A stretch of DNA of 64,000 nt from Haemophilus aegyptius (GCF_900475885.1 NZ_LS483429.1:806001-870000), one strand, 5' to 3'. Shown: positions 39,374 to 49,302, counted from the stretch's first letter. The notes: generated by a model not told the origin, from the letters alone. Made by a program: numbers and translations.

Positions 39374-40062
39374 TTTACTTCACAATGTTTTTATTAGGCG
39401 GCATCTTAGGGATCGCATTGTGGTTTTACCTATCTGGTTTTATTACCCGTTTACAGCAAGAGATTTATGCGACCTACGTTGAATTATTTCCACAAAACTT
39501 TCTGTCATTTCAGCCTAGCGTTTCCTCTATTCAACAAAAAAAGTGCGGTCATATTTTGAGGTATTTTTTAAGTGTTGGAGTTGGATTTATATTTTTACAA
39601 ATTGCCTTCAAAGATTCTATTTTTACTGTATGGTTCGGACTCACACTTCTTATCCTTTGGGCAATCAGTTATCTTGATTGGCACTATCAACTTATTTCTA
39701 CTACACTCTGTTTATGGCTACTTACAATCGGTTTATTTGGGGCAGACAATAATTTTTCATTGCTTACGTTATCTGAAAGCATAAAAAGTGCGGCAAGTTT
39801 TTTTATTGTTTTCTACGCAATCTATTGGATTGCAAAATTCTATTACGGAAAAGAAGCCTTTGGACGGGGAGATTATTGGCTAGCAATGGCATTAGGAAGT
39901 TTTATTCATTTAGAAACCTTACCGCACTTTTTATTATTAGCCTCAGTTCTTGGAATATGTTTTTCGCTTATTCATAAAAAGAAAAAAGAATTTATACCTT
40001 TTGCCCCTTTTATGAACTTATCAGCTGTCATAATTTATTTCGTCAAATATTACTGGTATTAA
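39370..40062 (+). CDS. pilD: Prepilin peptidase PilD, short form
   Basis: A 230-residue A24-family aspartic protease that cuts PilA after Gly12. Two catalytic Asp are visible: LDWHYQLIS and the GxGD-type GRGDYWLAMALG. Usual PilD proteins have about 290 residues and an N-terminal tetracysteine domain. Here the N-terminal part is short and has no CxxC pair, so the domain linked to N-methylation seems reduced. About six membrane helices. Last gene of pilABCD; it meets rho tail to tail. Confidence 0.9.
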   Translation: MIYFTMFLLGGILGIALWFYLSGFITRLQQEIYATYVELFPQNFLSFQPSVSSIQQKKCGHILRYFLSVGVGFIFLQIAFKDSIFTVWFGLTLLILWAISYLDWHYQLISTTLCLWLLTIGLFGADNNFSLLTLSESIKSAASFFIVFYAIYWIAKFYYGKEAFGRGDYWLAMALGSFIHLETLPHFLLLASVLGICFSLIHKKKKEFIPFAPFMNLSAVIIYFVKYYWY

Positions 40063-40065
40063 AAA

Positions 40066-40092
40066 AAGGGGAAAACATAATATTTTCCCCTT
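40066..40092. terminator. Bidirectional terminator between pilD and rho
   Basis: AAGGGGAAAA and TTTTCCCCTT form a 10-bp stem with a 7-base loop between the convergent genes. Flanking A- and T-runs are present. Confidence 0.85.
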
Positions 40093-40117
40093 GTTCTTCA
40101 TAAAAGTGCGGTTACTT

Positions 40118-41380
40118 TTACGAACGTTTCATCACTTCAAAAAACTCTTCGTTGGTTTTTGCCATCATCAGCTTATCAATCAAGAATTCCATTGCATCCA
40201 CTTCATCCATTGGATTAAGAATCTTACGAAGAATCCACATTTTTTGTAATTCATCCGCTGTTGTGAGTAAGTCTTCTTTACGAGTACCAGAGCGTTGAAA
40301 GTCAATGGCTGGGAATACGCGTCTTTCTGCAATTTTACGAGAAAGGTGTAATTCCATATTACCTGTACCTTTAAATTCTTCGAAAATAACTTCATCCATT
40401 TTCGAACCTGTATCAACTAGCGCAGTGGCAATAATCGTTAAACTACCGCCCTCTTCCACGTTACGTGCAGCACCGAAGAAACGTTTTGGACGGTGCAATG
40501 CGTTAGCATCCACACCACCAGATAAAATTTTACCTGAAGCTGGGGTTACCGTATTGTAAGCACGTGCTAAACGGGTAATAGAGTCAAGTAAAATCACCAC
40601 ATCTTTTTTATGCTCTACTGAACGTTTCGCTTTTTCGATTACCATTTCTGCCACTTGAACGTGACGAGTTGCTGGCTCATCAAAAGTAGAAGCAATGACT
40701 TCGCCTTTTACTGAACGTTGCATTTCTGTCACTTCTTCTGGGCGTTCATCAATCAGTAATACGATAAGTTCCACATCAGGATAATTATGCGTGATACTTT
40801 GCGCAATATTTTGCAACAACATTGTTTTACCCGCTTTTGGCGGAGCTACGATCAAACCACGTTGGCCTTTACCAATTGGCGAGGCTAAATCCAAAATACG
40901 GGCAGTTAAATCTTCTGCTGAGCCATTGCCTCGCTCCATTCTTAAACGAGAGTTAGCATGTAATGGCGTTAAGTTTTCAAATAAGATTTTGCTACGAGAA
41001 ACTTCTGGTTTGTCATCATTAACTTGATCAATTTTTAAAAGTGCAAAATAACGTTCGCCTTCTTTTGGTGGACGAATTTTGCCTTCGATTTTATCCCCAG
41101 TTTGAAGATTAAAACGACGAATTTGACTTGGGGAAACATAGATATCATCAGGGCCTGCAAGGTAGGAACTATCGGCAGAACGAAGGAAACCAAAACCATC
41201 TGGTAAAATTTCTAACACGCCACCGCCGAAAATATCTTCGCCACTTTTGGCGTGCTGTTTTAAGATTGCAAAGACAATATCTTGTTTACGCAAACGTGCT
41301 AAATTTTCTAAGCCCATTTGCTCCTCGCCGAGTTTCACAAGATCAGAGACAGGCGTATTTTTAAGTTCTGTTAAATGCAT
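40118..41380 (-). CDS. rho: Transcription termination factor Rho
   Basis: A 420-residue hexameric RNA helicase. An N-terminal helical domain ([33 protein letters not shown]) and RNA-binding cold-shock domain ([22 protein letters not shown]) precede the ATPase core: P-loop [11 protein letters not shown], Walker [18 protein letters not shown]-loop [17 protein letters not shown] and R-loop. The domain order and length are those of E. coli Rho. A 234-base gap separates it from divergent metJ. Confidence 0.97.
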   Translation of the reverse strand: MHLTELKNTPVSDLVKLGEEQMGLENLARLRKQDIVFAILKQHAKSGEDIFGGGVLEILPDGFGFLRSADSSYLAGPDDIYVSPSQIRRFNLQTGDKIEGKIRPPKEGERYFALLKIDQVNDDKPEVSRSKILFENLTPLHANSRLRMERGNGSAEDLTARILDLASPIGKGQRGLIVAPPKAGKTMLLQNIAQSITHNYPDVELIVLLIDERPEEVTEMQRSVKGEVIASTFDEPATRHVQVAEMVIEKAKRSVEHKKDVVILLDSITRLARAYNTVTPASGKILSGGVDANALHRPKRFFGAARNVEEGGSLTIIATALVDTGSKMDEVIFEEFKGTGNMELHLSRKIAERRVFPAIDFQRSGTRKEDLLTTADELQKMWILRKILNPMDEVDAMEFLIDKLMMAKTNEEFFEVMKRS

Positions 41381-41532
41381 AATGAATAAATGTTGGAATT
41401 AATAAGAATTGATTATTCGAATGGTGGGTTTGCACCCTTTGAATGGTGCGTAAATTACCACTAAAACCCTGTGCTGTCTAGCTTTTATTAAAAAAATTAC
41501 CACACTTTTTTAAGAACTTATTTTGGAAGTTT

Positions 41533-41548
41533 AGCCGTCTAGATTGTT
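41533..41548 (+). promoter_or_regulatory. Possible MetJ boxes before metJ
   Basis: AGCCGTCT (7 of 8 match to AGACGTCT) followed directly by the weaker AGATTGTT, about 70 bases upstream of metJ. Tandem 8-base boxes are how MetJ binds, so self-repression is possible. The second box is poor. Confidence 0.35.
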
Positions 41549-41614
41549 CTTTATTTGATTTTTAATTAGAATACGGACAGTCTGTAAGGTTATCGATAAG
41601 CTCTAAGGGAAATT

Positions 41615-41932
41615 ATGGCAGATTGGGACGGAAAATATATCAGCCCTTATGCAGAACACGGCAAAAAAAGTGAGCAAGTAAAAAAAATTACAGTATCTAT
41701 TCCTATTAAAGTACTGGAAATTTTGACGAATGAACGCACTCGTCGCCAATTAAAAAGTTTACGTCACGCAACTAACAGTGAATTGCTTTGTGAAGCGTTC
41801 TTACACGCATTCACAGGACAGCCTTTGCCCGCCGATACAGATTTAATGAAAGAGCGTAATGATGAAATTCCCGAAGATGCCAAAGTGCTTATGCGTGAAT
41901 TAGGTGTCGATCCAGAAAGTTGGGAATATTAA
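41615..41932 (+). CDS. metJ: Methionine repressor MetJ
   Basis: A 105-residue ribbon-helix-helix repressor using SAM as corepressor to shut methionine synthesis genes. [29 protein letters not shown] includes the DNA-contacting β-strand (KKITVSI). [32 protein letters not shown] and the C-terminal WEY are strongly conserved. Length is as in E. coli. It converges on cueR, with an uptake signal between. Confidence 0.96.
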   Translation: MADWDGKYISPYAEHGKKSEQVKKITVSIPIKVLEILTNERTRRQLKSLRHATNSELLCEAFLHAFTGQPLPADTDLMKERNDEIPEDAKVLMRELGVDPESWEY

Positions 41933-41945
41933 CCGCACTTTTCAC

Positions 41946-42332
41946 TTATCCGTTCAAGCCATTCAAAATTAAACATTCAGGGTTGTCATTGCCCTGACAA
42001 CTGTCGTGCCAGTGCTGCAATTTTTGTACCATTTTTTGTAACTGTTCTATTTGTTGATTTAATGTCGCAATATGTTGAGCAGTTAGCACTTTCACTTCTC
42101 GGCAGCTACGCTTAGGATTATCTTGTAGTGCTAATAATTGTGCGATTTGATGTAACGAAAACCCAACATTGCGTGAGTGTCGAATAAAATGCAACCTTTC
42201 TAAATCACTTTCTCCATAATTTCGATAGCCTGACAAACTGCGAACAGCGGGTTTAATTAACCCCATTTTTTCATAATCACGGATTTGTTTTGTAGATAAA
42301 CCTACTAATTTTGCGGCTTCACTAATATTCAT
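41946..42332 (-). CDS. cueR: Copper efflux regulator CueR (MerR family)
   Basis: A 128-residue MerR-type activator. A winged-helix DNA-binding domain (MNISEAAKLVGLSTKQIRDYEKMGLIKP) and dimerisation coiled coil lead to the Cu(I) site Cys112 and Cys120, spaced CQGNDNPEC exactly as in E. coli CueR. This spacing separates it from Hg and Zn sensors. It is divergent from copZ-copZ-copA, whose promoter carries the CueR dyad. Confidence 0.93.
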   Translation of the reverse strand: MNISEAAKLVGLSTKQIRDYEKMGLIKPAVRSLSGYRNYGESDLERLHFIRHSRNVGFSLHQIAQLLALQDNPKRSCREVKVLTAQHIATLNQQIEQLQKMVQKLQHWHDSCQGNDNPECLILNGLNG

Positions 42333-42342
42333 AAAAAACTTC

Positions 42343-42373
42343 TTGACCTTAACCTTATGTAAAGGTTTATAGT
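42343..42373 (+). promoter_or_regulatory. CueR-regulated copZ promoter
   Basis: TTGACC (42343-42348) and TATAGT (42368-42373) are separated by an overlong 19-bp spacer, as in MerR-family promoters. Across it runs the dyad ACCTT-N11-AAGGT, the same form as the E. coli copA operator. CueR bound to Cu(I) would realign the promoter. Confidence 0.85.
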
Positions 42374-42382
42374 GTAGCTATT

Positions 42383-42672
42383 AATAAAACAACTAACAAG
42401 GAGTACAAATGAAAATTATCACATTAAACATAAAAGGCATACATTGCGGCTGTTGCGTAAAAAGTCTTACTCAAGTTTTAACTGAATTAGATGGTGTACA
42501 ATCTGCTGATGTGCAATTAGAGGGTAAAGCAAATATTACTTTTGATGAAAATCGAGTCAATGTTGCACAGCTGATTGAGGTCATTGAAGATGCTGGATTT
42601 GACGCCACAGAGTAAAAAAATTTCGATTCAGATTGGTGGGATGACCTGCCAATCTTGTGCCAATCGCATTCA
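42383..42672 (+). repeat. Tandem duplication, first unit (copZ plus 5' end of copA)
   Basis: About 290 bases, repeated at 42675-42964 with an offset of 292 and only a few differences (two within 42402-42413; one near the end). The unit includes the ribosome site, copZ and the first copA codons up to CCAATCG. Confidence 0.93.
42409..42615 (+). CDS. copZ: Copper chaperone CopZ, first copy
   Basis: A 68-residue heavy-metal-associated domain protein, βαββαβ. The metal motif GIHCGCCVKS near residue 10 has cysteines at 13, 15 and 16 rather than the plain MxCxxC. It presumably delivers Cu(I) to CopA and CueR in the cytoplasm. It differs from the second copy only at residue 3 (Ile versus Thr). AAGGAG precedes the ATG. 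It lies directly behind the CueR-type promoter. Confidence 0.93.
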   Translation: MKIITLNIKGIHCGCCVKSLTQVLTELDGVQSADVQLEGKANITFDENRVNVAQLIEVIEDAGFDATE

Positions 42673-42679
42673 TCAATAA
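42590..42679 (+). pseudogene. copA: Truncated copA start left by the duplication
   Basis: A 29-codon frame MLDLTPQSKKISIQIGG then MTCQSCANRIHQ-stop, overlapping the first copZ just as full copA overlaps the second. It contains the CopA N-terminal metal motif MTCQSC but stops at the duplication junction. Whether the peptide is made is unknown. Confidence 0.8.
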
Positions 42680-42964
42680 AACAACTAACAAGGAGTAAAA
42701 ATGAAAACTATCACATTAAACATAAAAGGCATACATTGCGGCTGTTGCGTAAAAAGTCTTACTCAAGTTTTAACTGAATTAGATGGTGTACAATCTGCTG
42801 ATGTGCAATTAGAGGGTAAAGCAAATATTACTTTTGATGAAAATCGAGTCAATGTTGCACAGCTGATTGAGGTCATTGAAGATGCTGGATTTGACGCCAC
42901 AGAGTAAAAAAATTTCGATTCAGATTGGTGGGATGACCTGCCAATCTTGTGCCAATCGTATTGA
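42675..42964 (+). repeat. Tandem duplication, second unit
   Basis: Second copy of the roughly 290-base unit starting AATAAAACAACTAACAAGGA. It runs into intact copA, so this is the ancestral junction and the first unit is the inserted copy. Confidence 0.93.
42701..42907 (+). CDS. copZ: Copper chaperone CopZ, second copy
   Basis: A 68-residue copy of the neighbouring chaperone with one amino acid change (Thr3). Same GIHCGCC metal motif and AAGGAG ribosome site. It overlaps the copA start by 26 bases, which suggests coupled translation and a fixed chaperone-to-pump ratio. The near identity of the two copies points to recent duplication or gene conversion. Confidence 0.93.
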   Translation: MKTITLNIKGIHCGCCVKSLTQVLTELDGVQSADVQLEGKANITFDENRVNVAQLIEVIEDAGFDATE

Positions 42965-45053
42965 AAAAGTTTTAAATAAAAAACCATTTGTGCAACAAGC
43001 AGGCGTAAATTTTGCTGCCGAAGAAGCACAAGTCCTGTTCAATCCTGATCAGGCAAGCGAAACTCAAATTATAGAGATTATCCATAAAACAGGTTTTTCT
43101 GCTCATATCAAACAAGCCAATGAATTGCCAATAGAAGAAAAAAATACATCAATCCCTTGGCGATTAATCGTACTTTGGATAATCAATATTCCATTTCTGA
43201 TTGGTATGCTTGGTATGATAAGTGGCTCCCATCACTTAATGTTACCCCCGATTTGGCAATTTGCATTAGCAAGCATTGTGCAACTTTGGTTAGCCATTCC
43301 ATTTTATCGTGGAGCAATCGGTAGTATTCGTGGTGGACTTGCCAATATGGATGTCCTTGTCAGTACAGGAACGCTCACTATTTATCTTTATTCTGCTTTT
43401 ATGCTGTTTTACCACGCCAATCATGCAATGGAGCAAGTGTATTTTGAGGCTTCTGTTATGGTAATTGGTTTTGTCAGTCTTGGAAAATTTCTTGAAGATC
43501 GCACTAAAAAGCACAGCCTAAATAGCTTAAGCATGCTTTTGCAACTGACACCGAAAAAAGTCACCGCTCTGCGTAATGACAAATGGACTGAAATTGCTCT
43601 TGACCAAGTAAATATCGGCGAAATCATTCGTGCGAATCAAGGCGAGCGTATTGCGGCAGACGGAATAATTGAAAGTGGAAATGGATGGTGTGATGAAAGT
43701 CATTTAACAGGTGAATCTCGTCCAGAAGAAAAACAGAAAGGTGGAAAAGTCTTAGCAGGGGCAATGGTAACAGAAGGTTCTATTATCTATCGAGCAAATC
43801 AGCTTGGTAGCCAAACCTTACTTGGCGATATGATGAATGCATTATCAGATGCGCAAGGCTCAAAAGCACCCATTGCACGATTTGCCGATAAAGTTGCGTC
43901 AGTATTTGTGCCTGCTGTATTAGTGATTTCACTTGTTACTTTCATTCTCACTTACATTCTGACGAATGATAGTGTGTCTTCACTCATTCACGCAGTATCC
44001 GTGCTTGTGATTGCTTGCCCTTGTGCCTTGGGATTAGCCACACCAGCTGCCATAATGGTTGGTTTAGGTAAAGCGGTTAATGCTGGCGTATGGTTTAAAG
44101 ATGCGGCAGCAATGGAGGAAACCGCCCACGTAGATACCGTTGTACTTGATAAAACTGGCACACTAACAAAGGGGGAGCTTGAAATTTCAGCACTATGGCA
44201 GCCACAAAGTGCGGTGTATTCTGAAGAAGATTTGTATCGTTTTGCCGCAGCAGTTGAACGACAAGCTAACCACCCAATTGCAAAAGCTATTGTGCAAACA
44301 GCGGAACAAAAAATGTTAGAAATTCCTACCGCACTTTTTTCAAAGATGGAAGTGGGTCAAGGCATTCAAGCCGAATTAGAACAAGTGGGAACAATAAAAG
44401 TCGGTAAACCCGATTATTGCGGTTTAATCTTGCCTAAAAATTTAGAGGATATCTGGCAAATTGCGAGCATTGTCGCAGTATCTATAAATGATAAACCCAT
44501 TGGTGCATTTGCGCTGACGGATACCTTAAAAAACGATAGCTTGCACGCTATTCAACGCTTACAACAACAAAATATTGATGTAGTGATTATGAGTGGCGAT
44601 CAACAATCTGTCGTGGATTACATAGCAAAACAGCTCGGCATTAAGAAAGTCTTTGGTGGACTCAGTCCTAGAGATAAGGCGGAACAAATCCAAAAGCTGA
44701 AAGCTCAAGGTCATATTGTCGCAATGGTAGGCGATGGAATAAATGATGCGCCTGCTTTAGCCGCGGCAAACGTCAGTTTTGCGATGAAATCAGGTTCAGA
44801 TATTGCGGAACAAACCGCCTCAGCAACGCTTATGCAACATTCGGTGAATCAACTTGTGGATGCGCTTTTTATTGCAGTAGCAACCTTGAAAAATATCAAA
44901 CAAAATCTCTTTTTTGCTTTGATTTACAATATTCTCGGCATACCCCTTGCAGCTTTCGGTTTTCTTAGCCCTATAATCGCTGGTGCTGCTATGGCGTTGA
45001 GCTCAATTTCCGTATTGATGAACGCCTTAAGATTGAAAAAAGTGCGGTTCTAA
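42882..45053 (+). CDS. copA: Cu(I)-exporting P1B-type ATPase CopA
   Basis: A 723-residue pump. One N-terminal metal-binding domain carries GGMTCQSCANRI (Cys20, Cys23). Eight membrane helices include the CPC motif in VIACPCALGLATPAA. The phosphorylation loop is VVLDKTGTLTKGE, with HP locus QANHPIAKAI and hinge AMVGDGINDAPALAAANV. It moves Cu(I) from the cytoplasm. ATG at 42882 lies inside copZ; a TTG five codons upstream is less likely. Regulated by CueR through the copZ promoter. Confidence 0.96.
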   Translation: MLDLTPQSKKISIQIGGMTCQSCANRIEKVLNKKPFVQQAGVNFAAEEAQVLFNPDQASETQIIEIIHKTGFSAHIKQANELPIEEKNTSIPWRLIVLWIINIPFLIGMLGMISGSHHLMLPPIWQFALASIVQLWLAIPFYRGAIGSIRGGLANMDVLVSTGTLTIYLYSAFMLFYHANHAMEQVYFEASVMVIGFVSLGKFLEDRTKKHSLNSLSMLLQLTPKKVTALRNDKWTEIALDQVNIGEIIRANQGERIAADGIIESGNGWCDESHLTGESRPEEKQKGGKVLAGAMVTEGSIIYRANQLGSQTLLGDMMNALSDAQGSKAPIARFADKVASVFVPAVLVISLVTFILTYILTNDSVSSLIHAVSVLVIACPCALGLATPAAIMVGLGKAVNAGVWFKDAAAMEETAHVDTVVLDKTGTLTKGELEISALWQPQSAVYSEEDLYRFAAAVERQANHPIAKAIVQTAEQKMLEIPTALFSKMEVGQGIQAELEQVGTIKVGKPDYCGLILPKNLEDIWQIASIVAVSINDKPIGAFALTDTLKNDSLHAIQRLQQQNIDVVIMSGDQQSVVDYIAKQLGIKKVFGGLSPRDKAEQIQKLKAQGHIVAMVGDGINDAPALAAANVSFAMKSGSDIAEQTASATLMQHSVNQLVDALFIAVATLKNIKQNLFFALIYNILGIPLAAFGFLSPIIAGAAMALSSISVLMNALRLKKVRF

Positions 45054-45073
45054 TTTCATTTATTTTTATACGC

Positions 45074-45104
45074 AATCGGTGTCGTCATCGCACCGATTTT
45101 TTTG
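45074..45104 (+). terminator. copA terminator
   Basis: AATCGGTG and CACCGATT form an 8-bp stem (45074-45081 and 45091-45098) with a 9-base loop, followed by TTTTTT. Confidence 0.85.
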
Positions 45105-45275
45105 TCGCTGAAAATTACCGCACTTTTTCTAAAAAAATTTTAACTTGATCACAATTTTAGAATTTTCTCTTTGAGATTCTCTATTTATCGGCATAACATA
45201 ATACTCAAATTTTGTTAGGGCATATTTTGCTCTACAAATTGACAAATTTAAGTAATTTATGCTTTGGAGCAAACT

Positions 45276-46514
45276 ATGAAATCAACAGAAAAACTCAAAT
45301 GGAACAAATTTGATGCAACGTGGATGTTAAACCTTTTCGGTACGGCGGTTGGCGCGGGCGTATTGTTCTTGCCGATTAACGCAGGGATGGGTGGATTTTG
45401 GCCGTTAGTTTTAATGGCAATCATCGTCGGGCCAATGACTTATTTTGCTCACCGTGGCTTAGCCTACTTTGTACTTTCATCAAAAAATCCTGGCAGCGAT
45501 ATTACTGAAGTAGTGGAAGAACACTTTGGTAAAACAGCGGGTAAGCTTATTACCTTACTTTATTTTTTCGCGATTTTCCCCATTCTTTTAATTTACGGTA
45601 ACGGTATTACTAACACCGTAGATTCTTTTATTGTGAATCAGCTTGGCATGGCATCGCCAAATCGAGTCATTCTCTCTTTTGTATTAATTGCGGTATTGAT
45701 TTCCGTGATGTTATTTAATGAAAAAGTGATGTTAAAAATCACAGAATGGCTTGTTTATCCGTTAGTCTTAATTTTATTTGTTCTTTCTATTTACTTAATT
45801 CCTGAATGGAATAGTGCCGTATTATATGAACTTCCAACAGCAGGCGGTTTCTTAACAACTTTATGGCTAACCATTCCCGTATTAGTATTTTCATTTAACC
45901 ATTCACCAGCAATTTCATCTTTTACTTGCTCACAATTCCGTGAATACAAAACGTTTGAGGGTGCAGAACGCCATATCAGCCATACAGAAAAAGGCGTCTC
46001 AACGATTTTGTTATTCTTTGTAATGTTCTTCGTATTTAGCTGTGTACTAACATTAACACCTGAAGAATTAGTGGCAGCAAAAGAACAGAATATTAGTATC
46101 TTGTCTTTCTTAGCGAATAAATTTGATAATCCATATATCTCTTATTTTGGCCCGCTTGTTGCATTCTTAGCGATTACTAGTTCATTCTTCGGTCACTATA
46201 TGGGGGCGCGTGAAGGCTTAGAAGGTTTATATTTAAAAATGAAAGGTGAAGCAGTAAATCGTAAAAAACTCAATTATGCGACCGCACTTTTCTTCTTATT
46301 AACGTTATGGGGCGTTGCGATTATTAATCCAAGTATCTTAGGCTTAATCGAATCTCTTGGCGGCCCAATCATTGCGATGATTTTGTTTATCATGCCAATG
46401 TACTCGATTCGAAAAATCCCAGCAATGAAACGCTACAGCGGACGTTTCAGTAATGTATTTGTAACAATTATGGGGCTAATTGCTATTTCTGCAGTTGTTT
46501 ATGGATTATTATAA
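45276..46514 (+). CDS. sdaC: Serine/H+ symporter SdaC
   Basis: A 412-residue member of the hydroxy/aromatic amino acid permease family with 11 membrane segments. It starts [33 protein letters not shown]; later [13 protein letters not shown] and [15 protein letters not shown] are SdaC/TdcC motifs. ATG 45276 follows TTTGGAG; the open frame from a TTG at 45264 is rejected. Serine is assigned because the serine dehydratase gene sdaA follows after 34 bases. Confidence 0.92.
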   Translation: MKSTEKLKWNKFDATWMLNLFGTAVGAGVLFLPINAGMGGFWPLVLMAIIVGPMTYFAHRGLAYFVLSSKNPGSDITEVVEEHFGKTAGKLITLLYFFAIFPILLIYGNGITNTVDSFIVNQLGMASPNRVILSFVLIAVLISVMLFNEKVMLKITEWLVYPLVLILFVLSIYLIPEWNSAVLYELPTAGGFLTTLWLTIPVLVFSFNHSPAISSFTCSQFREYKTFEGAERHISHTEKGVSTILLFFVMFFVFSCVLTLTPEELVAAKEQNISILSFLANKFDNPYISYFGPLVAFLAITSSFFGHYMGAREGLEGLYLKMKGEAVNRKKLNYATALFFLLTLWGVAIINPSILGLIESLGGPIIAMILFIMPMYSIRKIPAMKRYSGRFSNVFVTIMGLIAISAVVYGLL

Positions 46515-46548
46515 TCGCCTTTAATTTTTAACGAATTTTGAGAAATTT

Positions 46549-47916
46549 ATGATTAGCGTATTTGATATGTTTAAAGTGGGAATTGGGCCATCCAGTTCCC
46601 ACACGGTCGGTCCGATGAAAGCGGGTAAACAATTTATAGACGACTTAATTAAACGAAATCAATTTGAACAAACTACTGAAATTCACGTAGATGTGTACGG
46701 TTCTCTTTCAATGACAGGACGAGGACACAGTACAGATATTGCCATTATTATGGGGTTAGCGGGTTATTTACCACATAATGTGGATATTGATATGATTTCA
46801 GGTTTCATTGAGAAAGTTAAACAAACTGCACTTTTACCCATTAATGTCGGTCAAAAGATAGTAAAATTTGATTTTGAAAATAATCTCATTTTCCACCGCA
46901 CTTTTTTAAAATTGCACGAAAATGGCATGACAATTACCGCTCTTGATGAAAATCGCACAGAGCTTTATCTCCAAACCTATTATTCGATCGGTGGTGGTTT
47001 TATTGTCGATGAAGCCCATTTTGGCAAAGCAGAAAAAAACACAGTCCAAGTGCCTTATCCTTACAAAAATGCCGAAGATATTTTGAAACATTGTAGTGAT
47101 AACGGCTTAATGCTTTCCACTGTGATGTTGGAAAATGAAATCGCATTGAATGGCAAAGAGGCTGTTAGTGCTCATCTAGAGAATGTCTGGAAAACGATGC
47201 AGGCTTGTATTGAACACGGTATTCACACAGAGGGTATTTTACCTGGCCCATTAAGAGTACCACGTCGTGCAGCTTCACTTTATCGTGCGTTGCAAGCAAA
47301 TACGAATTTATCTAACGATCCAATGCGCGTAATCGACTGGGTCAATATGTTTGCGCTTGCTGTCAATGAAGAAAATGCAGCAGGTGGACGCGTGGTTACG
47401 GCACCAACTAACGGTGCGTGCGGGATTATTCCAGCGGTATTAGCTTACTATGAAAAATTCATCTCGCCATTAACACCTGAAATCATTGAACGCTATTTAT
47501 TAGCCGCAGGGATGATTGGTTCACTTTATAAGATGAACGCTTCTATTTCTGGTGCAGAAGTGGGTTGTCAAGGCGAAGTGGGTGTAGCCTGTTCAATGGC
47601 GGCTGCGGGACTAGCTGAAATTTTGGGTGGCAATCCACTACAAGTATGCATCGCAGCTGAAATTGCAATGGAGCATAATTTAGGATTAACTTGCGACCCT
47701 GTCGGAGGTCAAGTTCAAGTACCTTGTATTGAACGCAATGCGATTGCTTCAGTAAAAGCAATCAATGCATCACGTATGGCTTTACGCCGCACCACCAATC
47801 CGAGAGTAACCTTGGATAAAGTGATTGAAACAATGTACGAAACAGGCAAAGATATGAATGCTAAGTATCGCGAAACATCTCAAGGCGGACTTGCAGTTAA
47901 GATTGTTTGTAACTAA
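46549..47916 (+). CDS. sdaA: L-serine dehydratase SdaA (iron-sulfur type)
   Basis: A 455-residue oxygen-sensitive [4Fe-4S] enzyme deaminating L-serine to pyruvate. The β domain has [17 protein letters not shown]. The α domain has [38 protein letters not shown] and [16 protein letters not shown], holding the cluster cysteines. Single-chain E. coli-like form. It is in an operon with sdaC, so imported serine feeds directly to pyruvate. Confidence 0.96.
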   Translation: MISVFDMFKVGIGPSSSHTVGPMKAGKQFIDDLIKRNQFEQTTEIHVDVYGSLSMTGRGHSTDIAIIMGLAGYLPHNVDIDMISGFIEKVKQTALLPINVGQKIVKFDFENNLIFHRTFLKLHENGMTITALDENRTELYLQTYYSIGGGFIVDEAHFGKAEKNTVQVPYPYKNAEDILKHCSDNGLMLSTVMLENEIALNGKEAVSAHLENVWKTMQACIEHGIHTEGILPGPLRVPRRAASLYRALQANTNLSNDPMRVIDWVNMFALAVNEENAAGGRVVTAPTNGACGIIPAVLAYYEKFISPLTPEIIERYLLAAGMIGSLYKMNASISGAEVGCQGEVGVACSMAAAGLAEILGGNPLQVCIAAEIAMEHNLGLTCDPVGGQVQVPCIERNAIASVKAINASRMALRRTTNPRVTLDKVIETMYETGKDMNAKYRETSQGGLAVKIVCN

Positions 47917-47941
47917 TAAAAAGTAAAATAATTGAGGGGCT

Positions 47942-47991
47942 GATCTGCACGAATGAGTTGGACTACATAACCCACTGTTAAAGTGCAGATC
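47942..47991. repeat. Dyad between convergent sdaA and mtr
   Basis: GATCTGCAC (47942-47950) and GTGCAGATC (47983-47991) form a 9-bp stem with a 32-base loop. No T-run follows on either strand, so it is not a standard terminator. The TCTGCAC core recurs in the dyad at 56081. Confidence 0.6.
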
Positions 47992-48024
47992 GCTATTTAA
48001 TAATTTAAATTTATTCTTTAAAAC

Positions 48025-49281
48025 TTACCCAGTAAAACTTGCAAACCAACCTAAGTTTGCCCCAATTTGCGCCACAATATTTAATATGCCAAATAATATT
48101 ACAAAACCAATCATAAAATTTCCGCCGTATACTTTATAACTTGCTTGTGGGAATTTTTGACGGCTTGCTTTGGCAAGAAGTGCGGGGACAATTGCAGCCC
48201 AAATTGTTGCCGCCAATCCAGCGTAACCAATGGCAATCACAAATCCATAAGGAAATTGCAGGCTTAGCAATAATGGCGGTAAAAAAGTAACAAGTGTTGT
48301 TTTTGTTCTGCCCAATAAGCTATCGTCAAATTTAAATAGATCCGCAATATAGTCAAATAACCCTAAAGTGACGCCTAAGAATGAAGTAGAAATTGCCATA
48401 TAAGCAAAGAAATTTAATGCGACGGAAAAGTATTCCACTTCAATATATTTATGTAAAGCCTCTAATAATGCAGAAACATCGCCGCCTTTTTCAATGACTG
48501 GCGCAAATTCAGTGCGTGGTAAATTACCTTGTACAGCGAGCTGCCATAAGATGTAAATCACTAATGCTAAGCCCGTACCAATAAAGATCGATTTCATCAC
48601 GCGACGACCATCACGATCGTAATATTTGACGAGACTCGGGACATTTCCGTGGAAACCAAACGACACGAGACAAACTGGAAGTGCGGTCAATAAATAAGGT
48701 AAATATGTTTGCTCACTTTCAGCAACGGTATTGAATAAAACTGCTGTTTTTACAGAGCTTAATAAACCAGTAGTAGAAAGGAAAAAAGCAACCACCATTC
48801 CGACAATTAACACGGTTGTGAAACGATCCACTGCTTTGGTTGAAAGCCATACAAAGGCTGCAAGAATAAGGCAGAAAATTAAAGATCCTGAAGTTCTTCC
48901 AATATCTACCGCACTTTCAGCAGAACTGAATGCTTGGTTGAGCAGATTCTGTGTAATGCCTCCGCCTGAGGTTATGTAGGCATAAGTCAAAATATACAAG
49001 ACGAAAGCAACGGAAAGACCATTGATAGTATTCCAACTTTTTCCTAATAAATCTTTAACGATAGTGTCAAAACTTGAACCTGTTGGATAATGTAGATTAG
49101 CTTCTAGGATCATTAATCCTGAGGTTGTCATACAAAACCAAGTATAAATTAAAGCAAGAATTGAACCGATAAACCATACACCCGCCGTTGAAGTTGGGTT
49201 AGCCAGCATGCCTGCACCAATCGCTGTACCTGCAATGATCATTGCACCGCCTAAGAGAGAAGGAGATTTTTGTTGTATCAT
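48025..49281 (-). CDS. mtr: Tryptophan permease Mtr
   Basis: A 418-residue aromatic amino acid permease with 11 membrane segments. It aligns closely with E. coli Mtr: SPSLLGGAMIIAGTAIGAGML, TWFCMTTSGLMILEANLHY, SFDTIVKDLLGKSWN, SFGFHGNVPSLVKYY and GYAGLAATIWAAIVPALLA. These favour Mtr over TyrP. A TrpR-like operator overlaps its -10. Located between alaA and sdaA. Confidence 0.88.
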   Translation of the reverse strand: MIQQKSPSLLGGAMIIAGTAIGAGMLANPTSTAGVWFIGSILALIYTWFCMTTSGLMILEANLHYPTGSSFDTIVKDLLGKSWNTINGLSVAFVLYILTYAYITSGGGITQNLLNQAFSSAESAVDIGRTSGSLIFCLILAAFVWLSTKAVDRFTTVLIVGMVVAFFLSTTGLLSSVKTAVLFNTVAESEQTYLPYLLTALPVCLVSFGFHGNVPSLVKYYDRDGRRVMKSIFIGTGLALVIYILWQLAVQGNLPRTEFAPVIEKGGDVSALLEALHKYIEVEYFSVALNFFAYMAISTSFLGVTLGLFDYIADLFKFDDSLLGRTKTTLVTFLPPLLLSLQFPYGFVIAIGYAGLAATIWAAIVPALLAKASRQKFPQASYKVYGGNFMIGFVILFGILNIVAQIGANLGWFASFTG

Positions 49282-49302
49282 AAAATGCCTCTAAAATAAA
49301 TT

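Noticed and set aside
42867-42881. copA start at TTG 42867
   Set aside because: ATG at 42882 gives the homologous N-terminus and the same start is kept in the truncated copy at 42590.
45100-45275. CRP site upstream of sdaC
   Set aside because: TTGATCACAA gives only one good half-site (TCACA); the partner half is too weak to call.
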